In this document: in pieces, positions 17,564 to 26,323 of the stretch
Layout: every line of letters begins with the position of its first letter
How positions within the stretch are numbered: the stretch's first letter is position 1
DNA from: Deltaproteobacteria bacterium
GTDB lineage: Bacteria > Desulfobacterota > Desulfobulbia > Desulfobulbales > Desulfurivibrionaceae
DNA: 64,000 nucleotides
Assembly: GCA_021802645.1 (NCBI GenBank)
Contig: JAJZRO010000006.1
Span: 62,001 to 126,000, forward strand
Direction: 5' to 3'
Translations under genes and position numbers: made by a program
The notes under the pieces: generated by a model
What the model saw: the letters and a program-made list of their open reading frames with translations, nothing else
Database searches by the model: none
Told to the model about the DNA's origin: nothing

Positions 17564-18961
17564 ATGGCGACGCCAGAGCATTTCGAGGCTACCATTGCGG
17601 CGATTGCTACCCCTCCCGGCCCCGGCGGCATCGGGATCATCCGGATCAGCGGGCCGGCGGCGCTGTCCGTGCTGCAGGCCCTTTTCCATCCCCGCCATTC
17701 CGCCACCGCCTACCGCAGTCACCATCTCTCCTATGGTCGAGTGATCGCCCCGCAATCCGGGATGGTCCTCGACGAAGCGCTGGCCGTCTACATGCGCGCC
17801 CCCCACACCTATACCCGCGAGGACGTGGTGGAGTTGCAGTGCCACGGCAGTTTTCTCGTTCTGCAGGAGATCCTTGCCCTCATCCTGGCCGAGCCCGGCG
17901 TGCGGTTGGCCGCGCCCGGCGAATTCACCAAGCGCGCCTTTTTGAACGGCCGCATCGACCTGACCCAGGCCGAGGCGGTGATCGAGCTGCTGCAGGCCAA
18001 AAGCCCGGCTGGCGCCCAGATGGCGGCGGAGCAGCTGGCAGGCGGGCTTCTGCGCACCGTCACCACAATCCGTGACCACCTGCTCGGCGTTCGTGCTATC
18101 ATGGAGGTGGCCATCGACTTCCCGGACGAGGAGGTGGAGATTATCGCGCCCGCGGATTTGCGGCGGCAGCTGACGGTCGGGGTCCGCGAACCCCTGCTGG
18201 AACTGGTGGCCAGGGCCGGGCAAGGCCGGCTTTTCCGGGATGGGATCGCGGCGGTGATCCTTGGCCGGCCCAATGTCGGCAAGTCGAGTCTGCTGAATAG
18301 TTTACTGCGGGAGGAACGCGCCATTGTGACTGCGGTGCCTGGCACCACGCGGGACACCATCGAGGAGTACTTCACGATCAAGGGGCTGCCGGTGCGGATC
18401 ATCGACACCGCCGGCATTCGCGAGACCGTGGAGACGGTGGAGGAATTGGGCATCCGGCGGTCGCGGCAGAAAGTGGCGGATGCCGACCTGGTGCTGCTGG
18501 TGGTGGACGCCACGGCGGGGTTGACCGATGCAGATCGGCAATTGCTGGCCAGCGTCGCTGGGAAGCCGGTGGTGCTGGTGATCAACAAGTGCGACCTTGT
18601 CGCCCCGGAGGCGGTGGTAAAGGCGCGGGTGGCGTCGGCAGGGCTGCCGGCGGCGGCGATTTCCGCGAAGACCGGCGACGGCATCAAGGAACTGGAAGCG
18701 GTGATTTTCACGACGGTGGCCGGCGCCGGGGCCTGGGAGCCAGGGCACGCCAGCGTGCCCAACGTGCGGCACGAGGCGGCATTGAAGGCCGCCCTCGCGG
18801 CAACTGACCGGGTGTTGGCCGGCCTCGCCGCACCGCTGTCGCCGGATCTGGTCGCCGTGGAAATACAGGCGGCGCTTGACCATCTTGGTGAAATTGTCGG
18901 CGAAACCACCACTGAGGAGATGCTCGATCTGATCTTTTCACGTTTCTGTATCGGCAAATAG
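17564..18961 (+). CDS. mnmE: tRNA uridine-5-carboxymethylaminomethyl modification GTPase
   Basis: A 465-residue GTPase that, with MnmG, modifies the wobble uridine of certain tRNAs. The N-terminal folate-binding domain starts IAAIATPPGPGGIGIIRISG. The inserted G domain has the P-loop GRPNVGKSSL (about residues 233-242), G3 DTAG and G4 NKCD. The protein ends with the invariant C-terminal CIGK motif, whose Cys is the catalytic-site residue. The ATG at 17564 is preferred over the GTG at 17534 because conservation begins there. MnmG is not in the window. Last gene of the rpmH operon order. Confidence 0.96.
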   Translation: MATPEHFEATIAAIATPPGPGGIGIIRISGPAALSVLQALFHPRHSATAYRSHHLSYGRVIAPQSGMVLDEALAVYMRAPHTYTREDVVELQCHGSFLVLQEILALILAEPGVRLAAPGEFTKRAFLNGRIDLTQAEAVIELLQAKSPAGAQMAAEQLAGGLLRTVTTIRDHLLGVRAIMEVAIDFPDEEVEIIAPADLRRQLTVGVREPLLELVARAGQGRLFRDGIAAVILGRPNVGKSSLLNSLLREERAIVTAVPGTTRDTIEEYFTIKGLPVRIIDTAGIRETVETVEELGIRRSRQKVADADLVLLVVDATAGLTDADRQLLASVAGKPVVLVINKCDLVAPEAVVKARVASAGLPAAAISAKTGDGIKELEAVIFTTVAGAGAWEPGHASVPNVRHEAALKAALAATDRVLAGLAAPLSPDLVAVEIQAALDHLGEIVGETTTEEMLDLIFSRFCIGK

Positions 18962-18976
18962 CGGGAGGAAGAGGGC

Positions 18977-20488
18977 ATGGGAGAAGGGCAGAAAGGGCGG
19001 GGCCGGGAAGTCGATCTCGACCAGCGGATCGGTTTTTTGCGCCAGCTTCGTTTTTTCGCGGACTTCGATGATCACGAGCTGGAGCAGTTTCTTGCGGTCA
19101 GCAAGTGGTTACGGGTGCCGAAGGGCGCTTTTGTCGTGCGGGAAGGCACCACCGAACGCGCTTTCTACATCCTGGTCAAGGGCGAAGCCCAGGTAGTCAA
19201 GGCCGGCAAGGGCAAAAAGTCGGTGGTCCTCACCACGCTTGTCGCCGGGGAATGTATCGGCGAGATGGCCATGGTGACCGAACTCAAGCGTACCGCCGAT
19301 GTAATCGCCAGTCAGGATACCTTTGTGCTGCGGATGGAACCGGAGGTGGTCAGCACTGCGAACGTTTTTCTCCAACTCAAATTTTACAAGCGGTTCAGCG
19401 AGATTCTGGTGTCGCGCCTGGACCAGGCCAACCGACGAATGGCTGGCGAGGAGGCCGTGGCCCGGCCGCCGGAGCGTCTGGCTGTAAGCGCGGCGCCGGC
19501 GGCAACGCCGGTGGCCGCTTCCTCCAAACCGGCCGAGGCGCCACCGAAAAAGATGACCCGGCCGGTCCTGCCGCCGATGCCGAGCCCGGAATTGCGGCTG
19601 AATCCGAGTAAGATTCTGCTGTTGATCAAGGCGGAGCAGATCCGCTGTATCAATCCGGCAGTGGCCCGGGAAATCAAACGCCTGCTGCGGGGTGGGGGGG
19701 ATACCGACAATACGCCGATCTTCGCCGACCTCATCGGCCTTGATCCGGTGCTGGCCTGTAAAGTGATCCAGGCCGCCAACTCCCCGCTTTACCGTCGTGC
19801 CACCCCGGTCAGTTCGGTGCCGCATGCCATGGTCATCATCGGCATGCGCAACATCCGGACGGAGGTGGAGCGCTTCATTGCCGCCAGCCGGGAGGTCTCG
19901 CCCTTCAGCGGTTACGACGAAGTCGCCCGCGCTTTCTGGCGCCACAGCATTGTCGTCGCCAAGATAGCCGATCTGCTCAAGGAAGCGCTGCGCTTCGATC
20001 TCGCGATCGACATCTCCTTGGCCGGCCTGCTTCACGACGTGGGCGTGCTGGCGCTCGATCTGGTGATGCCCGATTTTTACCCCCAGCTCGCCGAACCGAA
20101 CGCGTCCTTTGCGGAGCTGGACCGGGCGGAGAAGGAGTATATCGGGGTGGGTCACGACAAGGCCGGCGCATGGCTCGGTGAGCAGTTTGGATTGCCGCAG
20201 CCCTATCTCGACGTGATGTATTACCATCATGCGCCGCAACGGGCGACGGTGCACCGGTTGCCGGTGGCGTTGGTCGCCCTGGCCGACCTTTTTGCCAGGG
20301 AGTGCGGGGAGGCGTTCGGCGAGCCGGTCAAACCGATGAAGGATGAGGTGATACGTTCAGCCGCCTGGACAATGATTACGGCGGAGCATGCGTCTTTCCG
20401 GGCGGCGGATGTGCCGAGCTTTGTCGGTGAGTTCCGCTGGGAACTCACCAAAGCCCTGCCGACCATGGTCGGCGATTTCGCGCCATAA
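18977..20488 (+). CDS. Cyclic nucleotide-binding domain / HDOD domain protein
   Basis: A 503-residue soluble regulator. An N-terminal cyclic-nucleotide-binding domain (about residues 15-140, with GECIGEMAMVTELKRTADV as the phosphate-binding cassette region) is joined through a Pro/Ala linker to an HDOD domain (about residues 205-400). The HDOD part has LLHDVG but lacks a full HD-GYP signature, as is usual for HDOD, so it is not expected to hydrolyse c-di-GMP. The pairing suggests a signal-transduction adaptor responding to cAMP or cGMP. The ATG at 18977 has GGGAGGAAGAGG upstream and lies 15 bases after mnmE, so read-through from that operon is possible. Confidence 0.85.
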   Translation: MGEGQKGRGREVDLDQRIGFLRQLRFFADFDDHELEQFLAVSKWLRVPKGAFVVREGTTERAFYILVKGEAQVVKAGKGKKSVVLTTLVAGECIGEMAMVTELKRTADVIASQDTFVLRMEPEVVSTANVFLQLKFYKRFSEILVSRLDQANRRMAGEEAVARPPERLAVSAAPAATPVAASSKPAEAPPKKMTRPVLPPMPSPELRLNPSKILLLIKAEQIRCINPAVAREIKRLLRGGGDTDNTPIFADLIGLDPVLACKVIQAANSPLYRRATPVSSVPHAMVIIGMRNIRTEVERFIAASREVSPFSGYDEVARAFWRHSIVVAKIADLLKEALRFDLAIDISLAGLLHDVGVLALDLVMPDFYPQLAEPNASFAELDRAEKEYIGVGHDKAGAWLGEQFGLPQPYLDVMYYHHAPQRATVHRLPVALVALADLFARECGEAFGEPVKPMKDEVIRSAAWTMITAEHASFRAADVPSFVGEFRWELTKALPTMVGDFAP

Positions 20489-20498
20489 CAAGGCGGCG

Positions 20499-20660
20499 TC
20501 AGTCGATGGGGGTGAACATTTCCTTGGCGGCCCCGCAGACCGGGCAGGTCCAGTCGTCGGGCAGGGCTTCGAAGGCGGTGCCGGGGGGAATGCCGTGGTC
20601 GGGGTCGCCGAGTTCCGGTTCGTAGACGTAGCCACAGACGCTGCATTCGTATTTTTTCAT
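20499..20660 (-). CDS. Rubredoxin
   Basis: A 53-residue Fe(SCys)4 electron carrier of the cytoplasm. The two cysteine pairs are [10 protein letters not shown] near the N-terminus and [13 protein letters not shown] near the C-terminus, the standard rubredoxin spacing. The conserved acidic loop [19 protein letters not shown] lies between them. It was too short for automatic ORF lists. The ATG at 20660 has GGAGGG upstream in the transcript, and a strong promoter lies about 40 bases further. Rubredoxins are typical of anaerobes that reduce superoxide or oxygen; no partner (rubredoxin reductase, desulfoferrodoxin, rubrerythrin) is in the window. It is convergent with the HDOD gene. Confidence 0.95.
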   Translation of the reverse strand: MKKYECSVCGYVYEPELGDPDHGIPPGTAFEALPDDWTCPVCGAAKEMFTPID

Positions 20661-20691
20661 CGCACCCTCCTTGAGCGCTCTTTCTCAAAGG

Positions 20692-20718
20692 ATTATAGAG
20701 GGAGGGCAGGGGCGTCAA
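20692..20718 (-). promoter_or_regulatory. Candidate promoter of the rubredoxin gene
   Basis: On the minus strand a TTGACG box (20718-20713) and a perfect TATAAT (20697-20692) are separated by 15 bases, shorter than the optimal 17. It lies about 32 bases before the rubredoxin start codon. Confidence 0.55.
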
Positions 20719-20760
20719 GATTTTTTTGTGCGACGGAGCCGCGATGGAGGAGAAAGGGCG

Positions 20761-21282
20761 ATGGTGGAGCGGGAGATTGTCATTGACGAAGCGGCGATTG
20801 CTTCGCGGGTGCGCGAACTGGGGGAGATGATCCGCCGGGATTACAAAGGGCGACCGCTGGTGTTGGTCGGCATCCTGAATGGGGCCTTCATCTTCACCGC
20901 CGACCTGGCGCGGGCCATCGAGCTGCCGCTTGAGGTGGACTTCATCCGGGTGGCGAGCTACGGCAGCGGCACCAACTCTTCGGGCACCGTCCGGCTCACC
21001 AAGGATATCGAGCTCGCCATTGCCGGGAAGGAGGTTCTGCTGGTGGAGGACATCGTCGACACCGGCCGGACCATCGCCTGGCTTACCGAGACGATCGCGG
21101 CGCGCGGCCCTGCCTCGCTCAAGATCTGCGCCCTGATCGACAAACAGGAGCGGCGCGAGGTGGCGGTGACGGTGGATTATGCCGGCTTCACCGTGGCCGA
21201 AGGGTTTCTCGTCGGCTACGGCCTCGATTGCGCCGAGCAGTACCGCAATCTGCCCGCGGTCTACCGGCTCTTGCGGCGGTGA
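20761..21282 (+). CDS. hpt: Hypoxanthine phosphoribosyltransferase
   Basis: A 173-residue purine-salvage enzyme that makes IMP (and GMP) from hypoxanthine or guanine with PRPP. The PRPP-binding motif is LLVEDIVDTGRT (about residues 95-106). The N-terminal part has LVGILNGAFIFTADL, and VDFIRVASYG is typical of bacterial Hpt. The start ATG at 20761 follows GGAGAAAGGGCG; the frame is open to 20671 but the extra part is not conserved. The stop is followed within a few bases by the bioA start, so the two genes are probably co-transcribed. Confidence 0.94.
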   Translation: MVEREIVIDEAAIASRVRELGEMIRRDYKGRPLVLVGILNGAFIFTADLARAIELPLEVDFIRVASYGSGTNSSGTVRLTKDIELAIAGKEVLLVEDIVDTGRTIAWLTETIAARGPASLKICALIDKQERREVAVTVDYAGFTVAEGFLVGYGLDCAEQYRNLPAVYRLLRR

Positions 21283-21288
21283 GTGCTG

Positions 21289-22650
21289 ATGGACAACGAT
21301 CTCCAGGCCAAGGACCGGCAGTACCTCTGGCACCCGTACACCCAGATGCACGATTACGCCAGCCGCGATCTGCTGTGCATCGAGCGGGCCGAAGGGCTGT
21401 TTCTCTACGACCGGGCCGGCCGGCCCTATTACGACACGATTTCCTCCTGGTGGTGCATTGTCCACGGCCACAACCATCCGACCATCATGGCGGCCATCCG
21501 GAGTCAACTGGCACGGCTCGATCAGGTGCTGCTGGCTGGCGTCACCCATGAACCGGCCATTCTGCTGGCGGAAAAATTGGTGCAGCTTACCCCGCCCCCT
21601 CTCACCAAGGTTTTTTATTCGGACAACGGTTCCACCGCCTGCGAGATCGCGGTCAAGATGTCAATCCAGTACTGGCGGCAGAGTGGCCACCCGGAACGGA
21701 CCAAGATGGTGGCCCTTACCCGCGGCTACCATGGCGACACCATCGGCACCATGAGCCTGGGCGGCGTGCCCGAGTTCCATCAGGCTTTCAGCGGGATGCT
21801 TTTTGAATCCTATCGGCTGCCGTCACCCTATTGCTATCGCTGTCCGGCGGGCCAGCATCCGGCTTCCTGCGGCTGCGAATGCCTGGCCGCCTACGAGGCG
21901 CTGCTGGCTGCACATGGTCACGAGATCGCGGCGCTGATCGTCGAGCCGCTCATCCAGGCCGCCGGCGGGATGATTATCTACCCGGCCAGCTATCTGGCCA
22001 GGCTCGCCGCCATGACGCAGGCGCACGGGATTCATCTCATCCTCGACGAGGTGGCCACCGGCTTTGGCCGCACCGGCACCATGTTCGCGCTGGAGCAGGC
22101 CGGGGTCAGCCCGGACTTCCTCTGCCTTTCCAAGGGGCTTACCGGCGGCTGCCTGCCCATGGCGGCGACGTTGACCACCGAAGAAATCTATCAGGCCTTC
22201 TATGGTGACTATGCCGCCGGCCGCACCTTCTTCCACGGCCACACCTTCACCGGCAATCCGATTGCAGCGGCCGCTGCTCTCGGTTCCCTGCGGGTTTTTG
22301 CCGAGGAGCGAGTGCTGGCTGGGTTGCCGGACAAGATTGCCCATCTGCGCCGCTGTTTGGCCCGTTTCGCCGACTTGCCCTGGGTGGGCGAGGTGCGTCA
22401 GCTCGGCCTGATCGCGGCCCTGGAACTGGTGAAGGACAAGGAAGGCAAAACGCCCTTTGCCGCCGAAGAACGGGTCGGCTGGCCTATTTATCTTGAGGGA
22501 CTCAAACAGGGGATTGTGCTGCGGCCGCTGGGGAACGTGGTCTATCTCTGGCTGCCGCTCTCGGTGACCATGGAGGCGATCGACGAAATCACCGGACGCA
22601 TGTGGCAGGTAGCCGGCGACCCGGCCAATTTCCCCGGCGTTGTCTGCTGA
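21289..22650 (+). CDS. bioA: Adenosylmethionine-8-amino-7-oxononanoate aminotransferase
   Basis: PLP enzyme of biotin synthesis that turns 8-amino-7-oxononanoate (KAPA) into 7,8-diaminopelargonate (DAPA) using S-adenosylmethionine as amino donor. The product has about 453 residues. HPYTQM near the N-terminus, SSWWCIVHGHNHP, and the PLP lysine in LCLSKGLTGGCLPM are diagnostic of BioA. A four-Cys insert CYRCPAGQHPASCGCEC (about residues 182-198) is unusual and might bind metal. The start could be the GTG at 21283 or the ATG at 21289; the ATG is chosen by convention. No other bio genes are in the window. Confidence 0.92.
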   Translation: MDNDLQAKDRQYLWHPYTQMHDYASRDLLCIERAEGLFLYDRAGRPYYDTISSWWCIVHGHNHPTIMAAIRSQLARLDQVLLAGVTHEPAILLAEKLVQLTPPPLTKVFYSDNGSTACEIAVKMSIQYWRQSGHPERTKMVALTRGYHGDTIGTMSLGGVPEFHQAFSGMLFESYRLPSPYCYRCPAGQHPASCGCECLAAYEALLAAHGHEIAALIVEPLIQAAGGMIIYPASYLARLAAMTQAHGIHLILDEVATGFGRTGTMFALEQAGVSPDFLCLSKGLTGGCLPMAATLTTEEIYQAFYGDYAAGRTFFHGHTFTGNPIAAAAALGSLRVFAEERVLAGLPDKIAHLRRCLARFADLPWVGEVRQLGLIAALELVKDKEGKTPFAAEERVGWPIYLEGLKQGIVLRPLGNVVYLWLPLSVTMEAIDEITGRMWQVAGDPANFPGVVC

Positions 22651-22679
22651 TTTGCCGGACTCGGCAGGGAGGGAAGGCC

Positions 22680-23195
22680 ATGAAGGAATCCGCCTATCTG
22701 GAGGGGCAAGATCATCTGGTGGCGCGGATCAGATTGCTGCCGGCCTTCGCCGCCTTTGACGACGGTCGTCTCGCGGCGCTGCTGCGTCTTTGCAAGATTC
22801 GCATCTACGATTCGGGGGAACTCGTGATTCAGGAGGGGGAAGAGGAACAGTGCATGTATTTTCTCTTCTCCGGGGCCGTGCAGATCAGTAAGGGCGGCAA
22901 GGTGGTCTCCATTCTGCGCCGTACCGGCGATGTCTTCGGAGAAATGAGTTTGGTGGCCCCCGGACCGCGTTCCGCCTCGGCGCGGGCCGTGGGGGAAACC
23001 ACCTGCCTGGCGGTGGATGCCGCGCAGTTGGAACAGCCGGAGGCGAAGAAGGATGCCGTCTTCCAGGCTGCCATGTATAAAATGTTCGCCCACATCCTGA
23101 CGCAACGGTTGCGACTGACCACCGAAGAATATCTCAAGGTCCGGCAGGAGCTGGAACAGATCAAGAAAAGCGTTCCGTTGCAAGCAAAGTCGTGA
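22680..23195 (+). CDS. Cyclic nucleotide-binding domain protein
   Basis: A 171-residue protein that is essentially one cyclic-nucleotide-binding domain (residues about 18-135) with a short C-terminal helix rich in Glu and Lys. The phosphate-cassette region is GDVFGEMSLVAPGPRSASARA. No DNA-binding helix-turn-helix is seen, so it is more likely a signal receiver for a partner than a Crp-type transcription factor. The start ATG at 22680 has GGGAGGG upstream. It follows bioA by 29 bases. Resembles the N-terminal domain of the HDOD protein 3 kb upstream. Confidence 0.85.
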   Translation: MKESAYLEGQDHLVARIRLLPAFAAFDDGRLAALLRLCKIRIYDSGELVIQEGEEEQCMYFLFSGAVQISKGGKVVSILRRTGDVFGEMSLVAPGPRSASARAVGETTCLAVDAAQLEQPEAKKDAVFQAAMYKMFAHILTQRLRLTTEEYLKVRQELEQIKKSVPLQAKS

Positions 23196-23539
23196 GGCGT
23201 CGTCCTGTGGGGGCGGGACGGAACCTGTCGGGAGAGAACGTGCAGCAGGAAAATCGAAACCCCAGGGCATGCCACCCGAACCGCTGCTTCTACCACGGTA
23301 TCCGCACCCGGTGCCTGCCGCCGGGAGGTGTTTGGGGGGAGGCTCGGCGCGCACTCCCCTGGTTTTTGTCACCGCCGCCGTGACCGGACCGCGGATGGCG
23401 GTCGTCGATGGGCGGGCTGTTTGGCTTTCCTGGCAACTTCATCCTTTTCTTGCCTTTTTGCGAAAAAAGTATCAACTATGGGTGTCTTTACAACTCTGCA
23501 CCAATACGTATTCCTGCAACCCCCGTCAGAGAGGCCTGC
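23196..23539. other. Gene-free spacer
   Basis: 344 bases between the cNMP protein and PilZ genes. No coding stretch is convincing. The end is AT-richer (around 23435-23480, TTTTCTTGCCTTTTTGCG) and might hold the PilZ gene promoter. No clear hairpin terminator is visible. Confidence 0.4.
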
Positions 23540-23923
23540 ATGGACAACCATCGGAAAAACGAAGAGGAGCTTGAGGCCGAGATCGTGTCGCTCCGGCGGC
23601 AGGTGGCCGAACTGGAGGCAAAGCTCGCTGGCGCCATCGTGCCAAGCCGTCAGGCAATTGCACGGCCGCCGCGGTTGCCGCTGGAAACGAGGGTGGAATT
23701 CATGGGAGATTTCGACGTGCTCCAGGCCAGGGGCGTGAACATCTCCGAGGACGGTATTTGTTTCGAGGTGCGGGAAGATCTGCCGTTTGAGATGCGGTTC
23801 GCCCTGCACGGACGTGTCCAGACCAGACGGGCCCATTGTGTTTGGGTGCGACGCTTGCCAAGCGGTGGCTGCCACCTTGGTTTGCGCTTTGTGCCACTGA
23901 AAAAGGCGGAAACGGAATTTTAA
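23540..23923 (+). CDS. PilZ-domain protein with N-terminal coiled coil
   Basis: A 127-residue protein. Residues 5-32 form a short coiled coil (NEEELEAEIVSLRRQVAELEAK kind of heptad), and the rest is a PilZ domain. The second c-di-GMP motif is intact as NISEDG (D/N-x-S-x-x-G), but the first motif is irregular: RPPRLPLETR has no exact RxxxR. Binding of c-di-GMP is therefore uncertain. The start ATG at 23540 lies within GAGAGGCCTGC; the frame is open to 23408 without conservation. The gene stands alone. Confidence 0.78.
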   Translation: MDNHRKNEEELEAEIVSLRRQVAELEAKLAGAIVPSRQAIARPPRLPLETRVEFMGDFDVLQARGVNISEDGICFEVREDLPFEMRFALHGRVQTRRAHCVWVRRLPSGGCHLGLRFVPLKKAETEF

Positions 23924-24188
23924 GGTGTGAGCGCTGGCGCGGCGTGACGGGAGAGGGCGGCCGATTGGCCAGGGCGTAAGGCCAAAACAAGTAGGCCGAC
24001 TCTGTTGCCAGAGCCGGCCCGCTTGCAGGAGAAAGGAGATAAGAGTTGTGTACTCGGTACGTTTGTAAAGCAAACTCTGTGCCATAATAGGAACGGTAAC
24101 GGGGTTGTGAGATAACTTCTTGCTCTGGCGTTGGTTTTGTTGTTGCGGAGAAATGATATCGGGAAAAGGGGTAGTATAGTTTTTTGTA

Positions 24189-24228
24189 CCGGCAGGAGAA
24201 ATGTCAGGGGCGCCTGCCGGGATTTTTT
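24189..24228 (+). terminator. Possible intrinsic terminator upstream of the chemoreceptor gene
   Basis: An 8-bp stem (24189-24196 with 24213-24220, CCGGCAGG/CCTGCCGG) with a 16-base loop, followed by GATTTTTT. It could end transcripts from the PilZ gene side. Confidence 0.5.
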
Positions 24229-24400
24229 CTGTGAAAACCGCAGGCTATGGGTATTTCTTGAAAAATATCGTCATATCCAGTTGTTGTGATCATTTCAAAG
24301 GGTTCTGCGCGGTTGGCGGCAGAAAAAAACGCAGGATGAATTTTGTACCCGTATAAAAAATTATATCGTGACGGGATGGCAGGAACTCGCTGTTTTTGGG

Positions 24401-24511
24401 TCACCACACAGGGCAAAACGGCGCCCCGGAACAGCGGTGATTTGCACTGGTCAAGGCAACAAAATTATGGTTAGTAAGGTTCACCAAGGTGGGTGGCGGG
24501 ATTACCGCGAT
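24401..24511 (+). promoter_or_regulatory. Degenerate c-di-GMP-I riboswitch-like element (weak)
   Basis: The 5' part GGGTCACCACACAGGGCAAA and the 3' part GGTGGGTGGCGGGATTACCG resemble the ends of a GEMM-I aptamer (GGTCACGCACAGGGCAAA ... GGTAGGTAGCGGGGTTACCG in the Vibrio example). The spacing of about 100 bases is plausible. The highly conserved GACGCAAAGCC in the middle is not found, so this may be chance or decay. Confidence 0.2.
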
Positions 24512-24525
24512 GGAGGAGGGCAAAT

Positions 24526-26079
24526 ATGGCAGCGTGGTTTAGTGGACTGAGTCTGCGGAAGAAACTGTTCTTGCTGGTGGCGTTTGCCGCTGTTTCCCTT
24601 ATGGTCAGCATCGGGCTGGGGCTTTTTATCATCAAGAAAGTCCAGATCGGTGGCCATGCCTACAGTGGCATCGAGATGAAGACCGACTATATCGATGACC
24701 TTGCCCGTGCCCGCCTTAACTTCAACCTGCTGAACAGCATCCTGAAGTCCCAGATTCTCGAATACGACGAGAGCACCCTCAGCGGCCTGCGGACCACAAT
24801 CGAAAAACAGGACGAGGCGTTGGCGTCCATGCAGAAGAAGCTCAAGGGGAGTGGTGATCCCAAGCAGCTTCATTGCGGTTCCTGCCATGCGATTCCCGAA
24901 GGGTCGGCGGTGGTAAGCTCCTATCAGCAGGCCGAGGCCGACTGGGGCAAGATGAAGGACATCATCAATACCCAGATCTTGCCGGCGCTGCAACGGCACG
25001 ATGCCGCCGCGGCTACCGCCATCTTTGAGGGCGACTTTTTCAACATGTACTACGACCTCATGAACAGCACCAAGGCGGCGGTGGATGAGCTGCGCGGCGT
25101 GACAGGAGAGATCCAGGAGTCCACCATCAAAGAGGTGAACTGGTTCACCCTGTTTTTTGCCGCCGGCGGGATGGTGTCGATCGTGGTAGTGCTGGTGCTC
25201 TCCGTGCTTTTCGTGCAGATAATCGTGCGGACCATCAATAGCATTGTCGGCGAGTTGGATCATGCTGCCGACCGCATCACCGATGAGGCTCGGTCCACCT
25301 CGGCCTCGACGCAGCACTTGGCGGAGATGGCCTCGGAAATGGCGGCTTCCCTGGAGGAGACCAGCGCCTCGCTGGAGGAAATTACGGCGATGATTCAGCA
25401 GAACGATACCAATTCCTCCGAAGCCAACGGTGCCATGCGGCACAATGCCGAAGTGAGCAACAAGGCGAATCTTGACGTTGGGCAGATGCAGGGGAGCATG
25501 CAGAACATCAAGCAAGACAGCGACGAGATCGCCAGTATCATTAAAGAGATTGAGAGCATCGCCTTTCAGACCAACCTGCTGGCGTTGAACGCGGCGGTTG
25601 AGGCAGCCCGGGCCGGTGAGCATGGCGCGGGGTTTGCGGTGGTGGCCGATGAGGTGCGCAATCTGGCGATGCGGGCGGCGGAATCGGCCAAAAATTCCTC
25701 GGCCCTCATCGAGCGTGCGATCAAGAACGTGAACGATGGCCTTGCCAAGGTCAACGGCGTCGTGGATCAATCGAACGATGTAATCAGTGGGACCAAGAAG
25801 GTCAGTGTACTTATCGAGGAGATCTCCACCGCCTCCCATGAGCAGACGCAAGGTATTGTGCAGATCAACAAGGCAGTGACCGAAATGGACAGCGGCACGC
25901 AGCAGTTGGCCGCCAGTGCCGAGGAATTGGCTGCCGCCGCTGAGGCCGTGATGTCGCAGACGATCATGCTGCGTGAGAATATCCAGGCGCTGACCGAGCT
26001 GGTGGAGGGGAAGGGCAGCCGCCGGGCTGGAGGGAACGCGGGTTCGTCTCACCTCGCTCTGCCATCCGGCGCCATGTGA
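24526..26079 (+). CDS. Methyl-accepting chemotaxis protein with periplasmic c-type haem motif
   Basis: A 517-residue chemoreceptor. Membrane helix 1 spans about residues 13-36 and helix 2 about 209-235; the region between is periplasmic. In it, Cys117-Gly-Ser-Cys120-His121 is a c-type haem attachment motif, so the sensor domain should carry one haem. Distal Met or His ligands are not identifiable. The cytoplasmic part has methylation-type helices and the conserved hairpin tip [37 protein letters not shown]. The start ATG at 24526 follows GGAGGAGG. Haem-bearing receptors sensing redox or O2/NO are known in sulfate and metal reducers. No che genes are near, so it must work with a distant cluster. 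Confidence 0.92.
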   Translation: MAAWFSGLSLRKKLFLLVAFAAVSLMVSIGLGLFIIKKVQIGGHAYSGIEMKTDYIDDLARARLNFNLLNSILKSQILEYDESTLSGLRTTIEKQDEALASMQKKLKGSGDPKQLHCGSCHAIPEGSAVVSSYQQAEADWGKMKDIINTQILPALQRHDAAAATAIFEGDFFNMYYDLMNSTKAAVDELRGVTGEIQESTIKEVNWFTLFFAAGGMVSIVVVLVLSVLFVQIIVRTINSIVGELDHAADRITDEARSTSASTQHLAEMASEMAASLEETSASLEEITAMIQQNDTNSSEANGAMRHNAEVSNKANLDVGQMQGSMQNIKQDSDEIASIIKEIESIAFQTNLLALNAAVEAARAGEHGAGFAVVADEVRNLAMRAAESAKNSSALIERAIKNVNDGLAKVNGVVDQSNDVISGTKKVSVLIEEISTASHEQTQGIVQINKAVTEMDSGTQQLAASAEELAAAAEAVMSQTIMLRENIQALTELVEGKGSRRAGGNAGSSHLALPSGAM

Positions 26080-26105
26080 GTCTGGTGCGCGATGTGTAGC
26101 AAGAG

Positions 26106-26128
26106 ACCCCGCCACGGCGGGGTTTTTT
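26106..26128 (+). terminator. Intrinsic terminator of the chemoreceptor gene
   Basis: A 6-bp CCCCGC/GCGGGG stem (26107-26112, 26117-26122), a CACG loop and six T. It lies 27 bases after the stop codon. Confidence 0.85.
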
Positions 26129-26323
26129 GTTGGCCGTGGCGGCGGCGACCTTCGCGAGAAGCATGGTAAGAACAGGGATTGCGGCTGGCATGATAATAAC
26201 GATATACAGGCGGCGGGAATTATTTTATAGAAAGGAGCCAGGAACGGAACAGCAAAACAGGGGACAGCAGCGAGCGGTCGGAGCCTGCGGCGGTGCCCTC
26301 TGCCAGGAGCCAGGAAGTGTTGG

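Larger units (their letters stand above)
23924..24525. other. Long leader region of the chemoreceptor gene
   Basis: About 600 bases with no gene. It becomes AT-rich around 24040-24360. It holds a terminator-like hairpin (24189-24228), a stretch resembling parts of a c-di-GMP riboswitch (24401-24511), and a strong ribosome site GGAGGAGG just before the chemoreceptor start. The length and the structures suggest regulated transcription or translation of the downstream gene. Confidence 0.5.
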
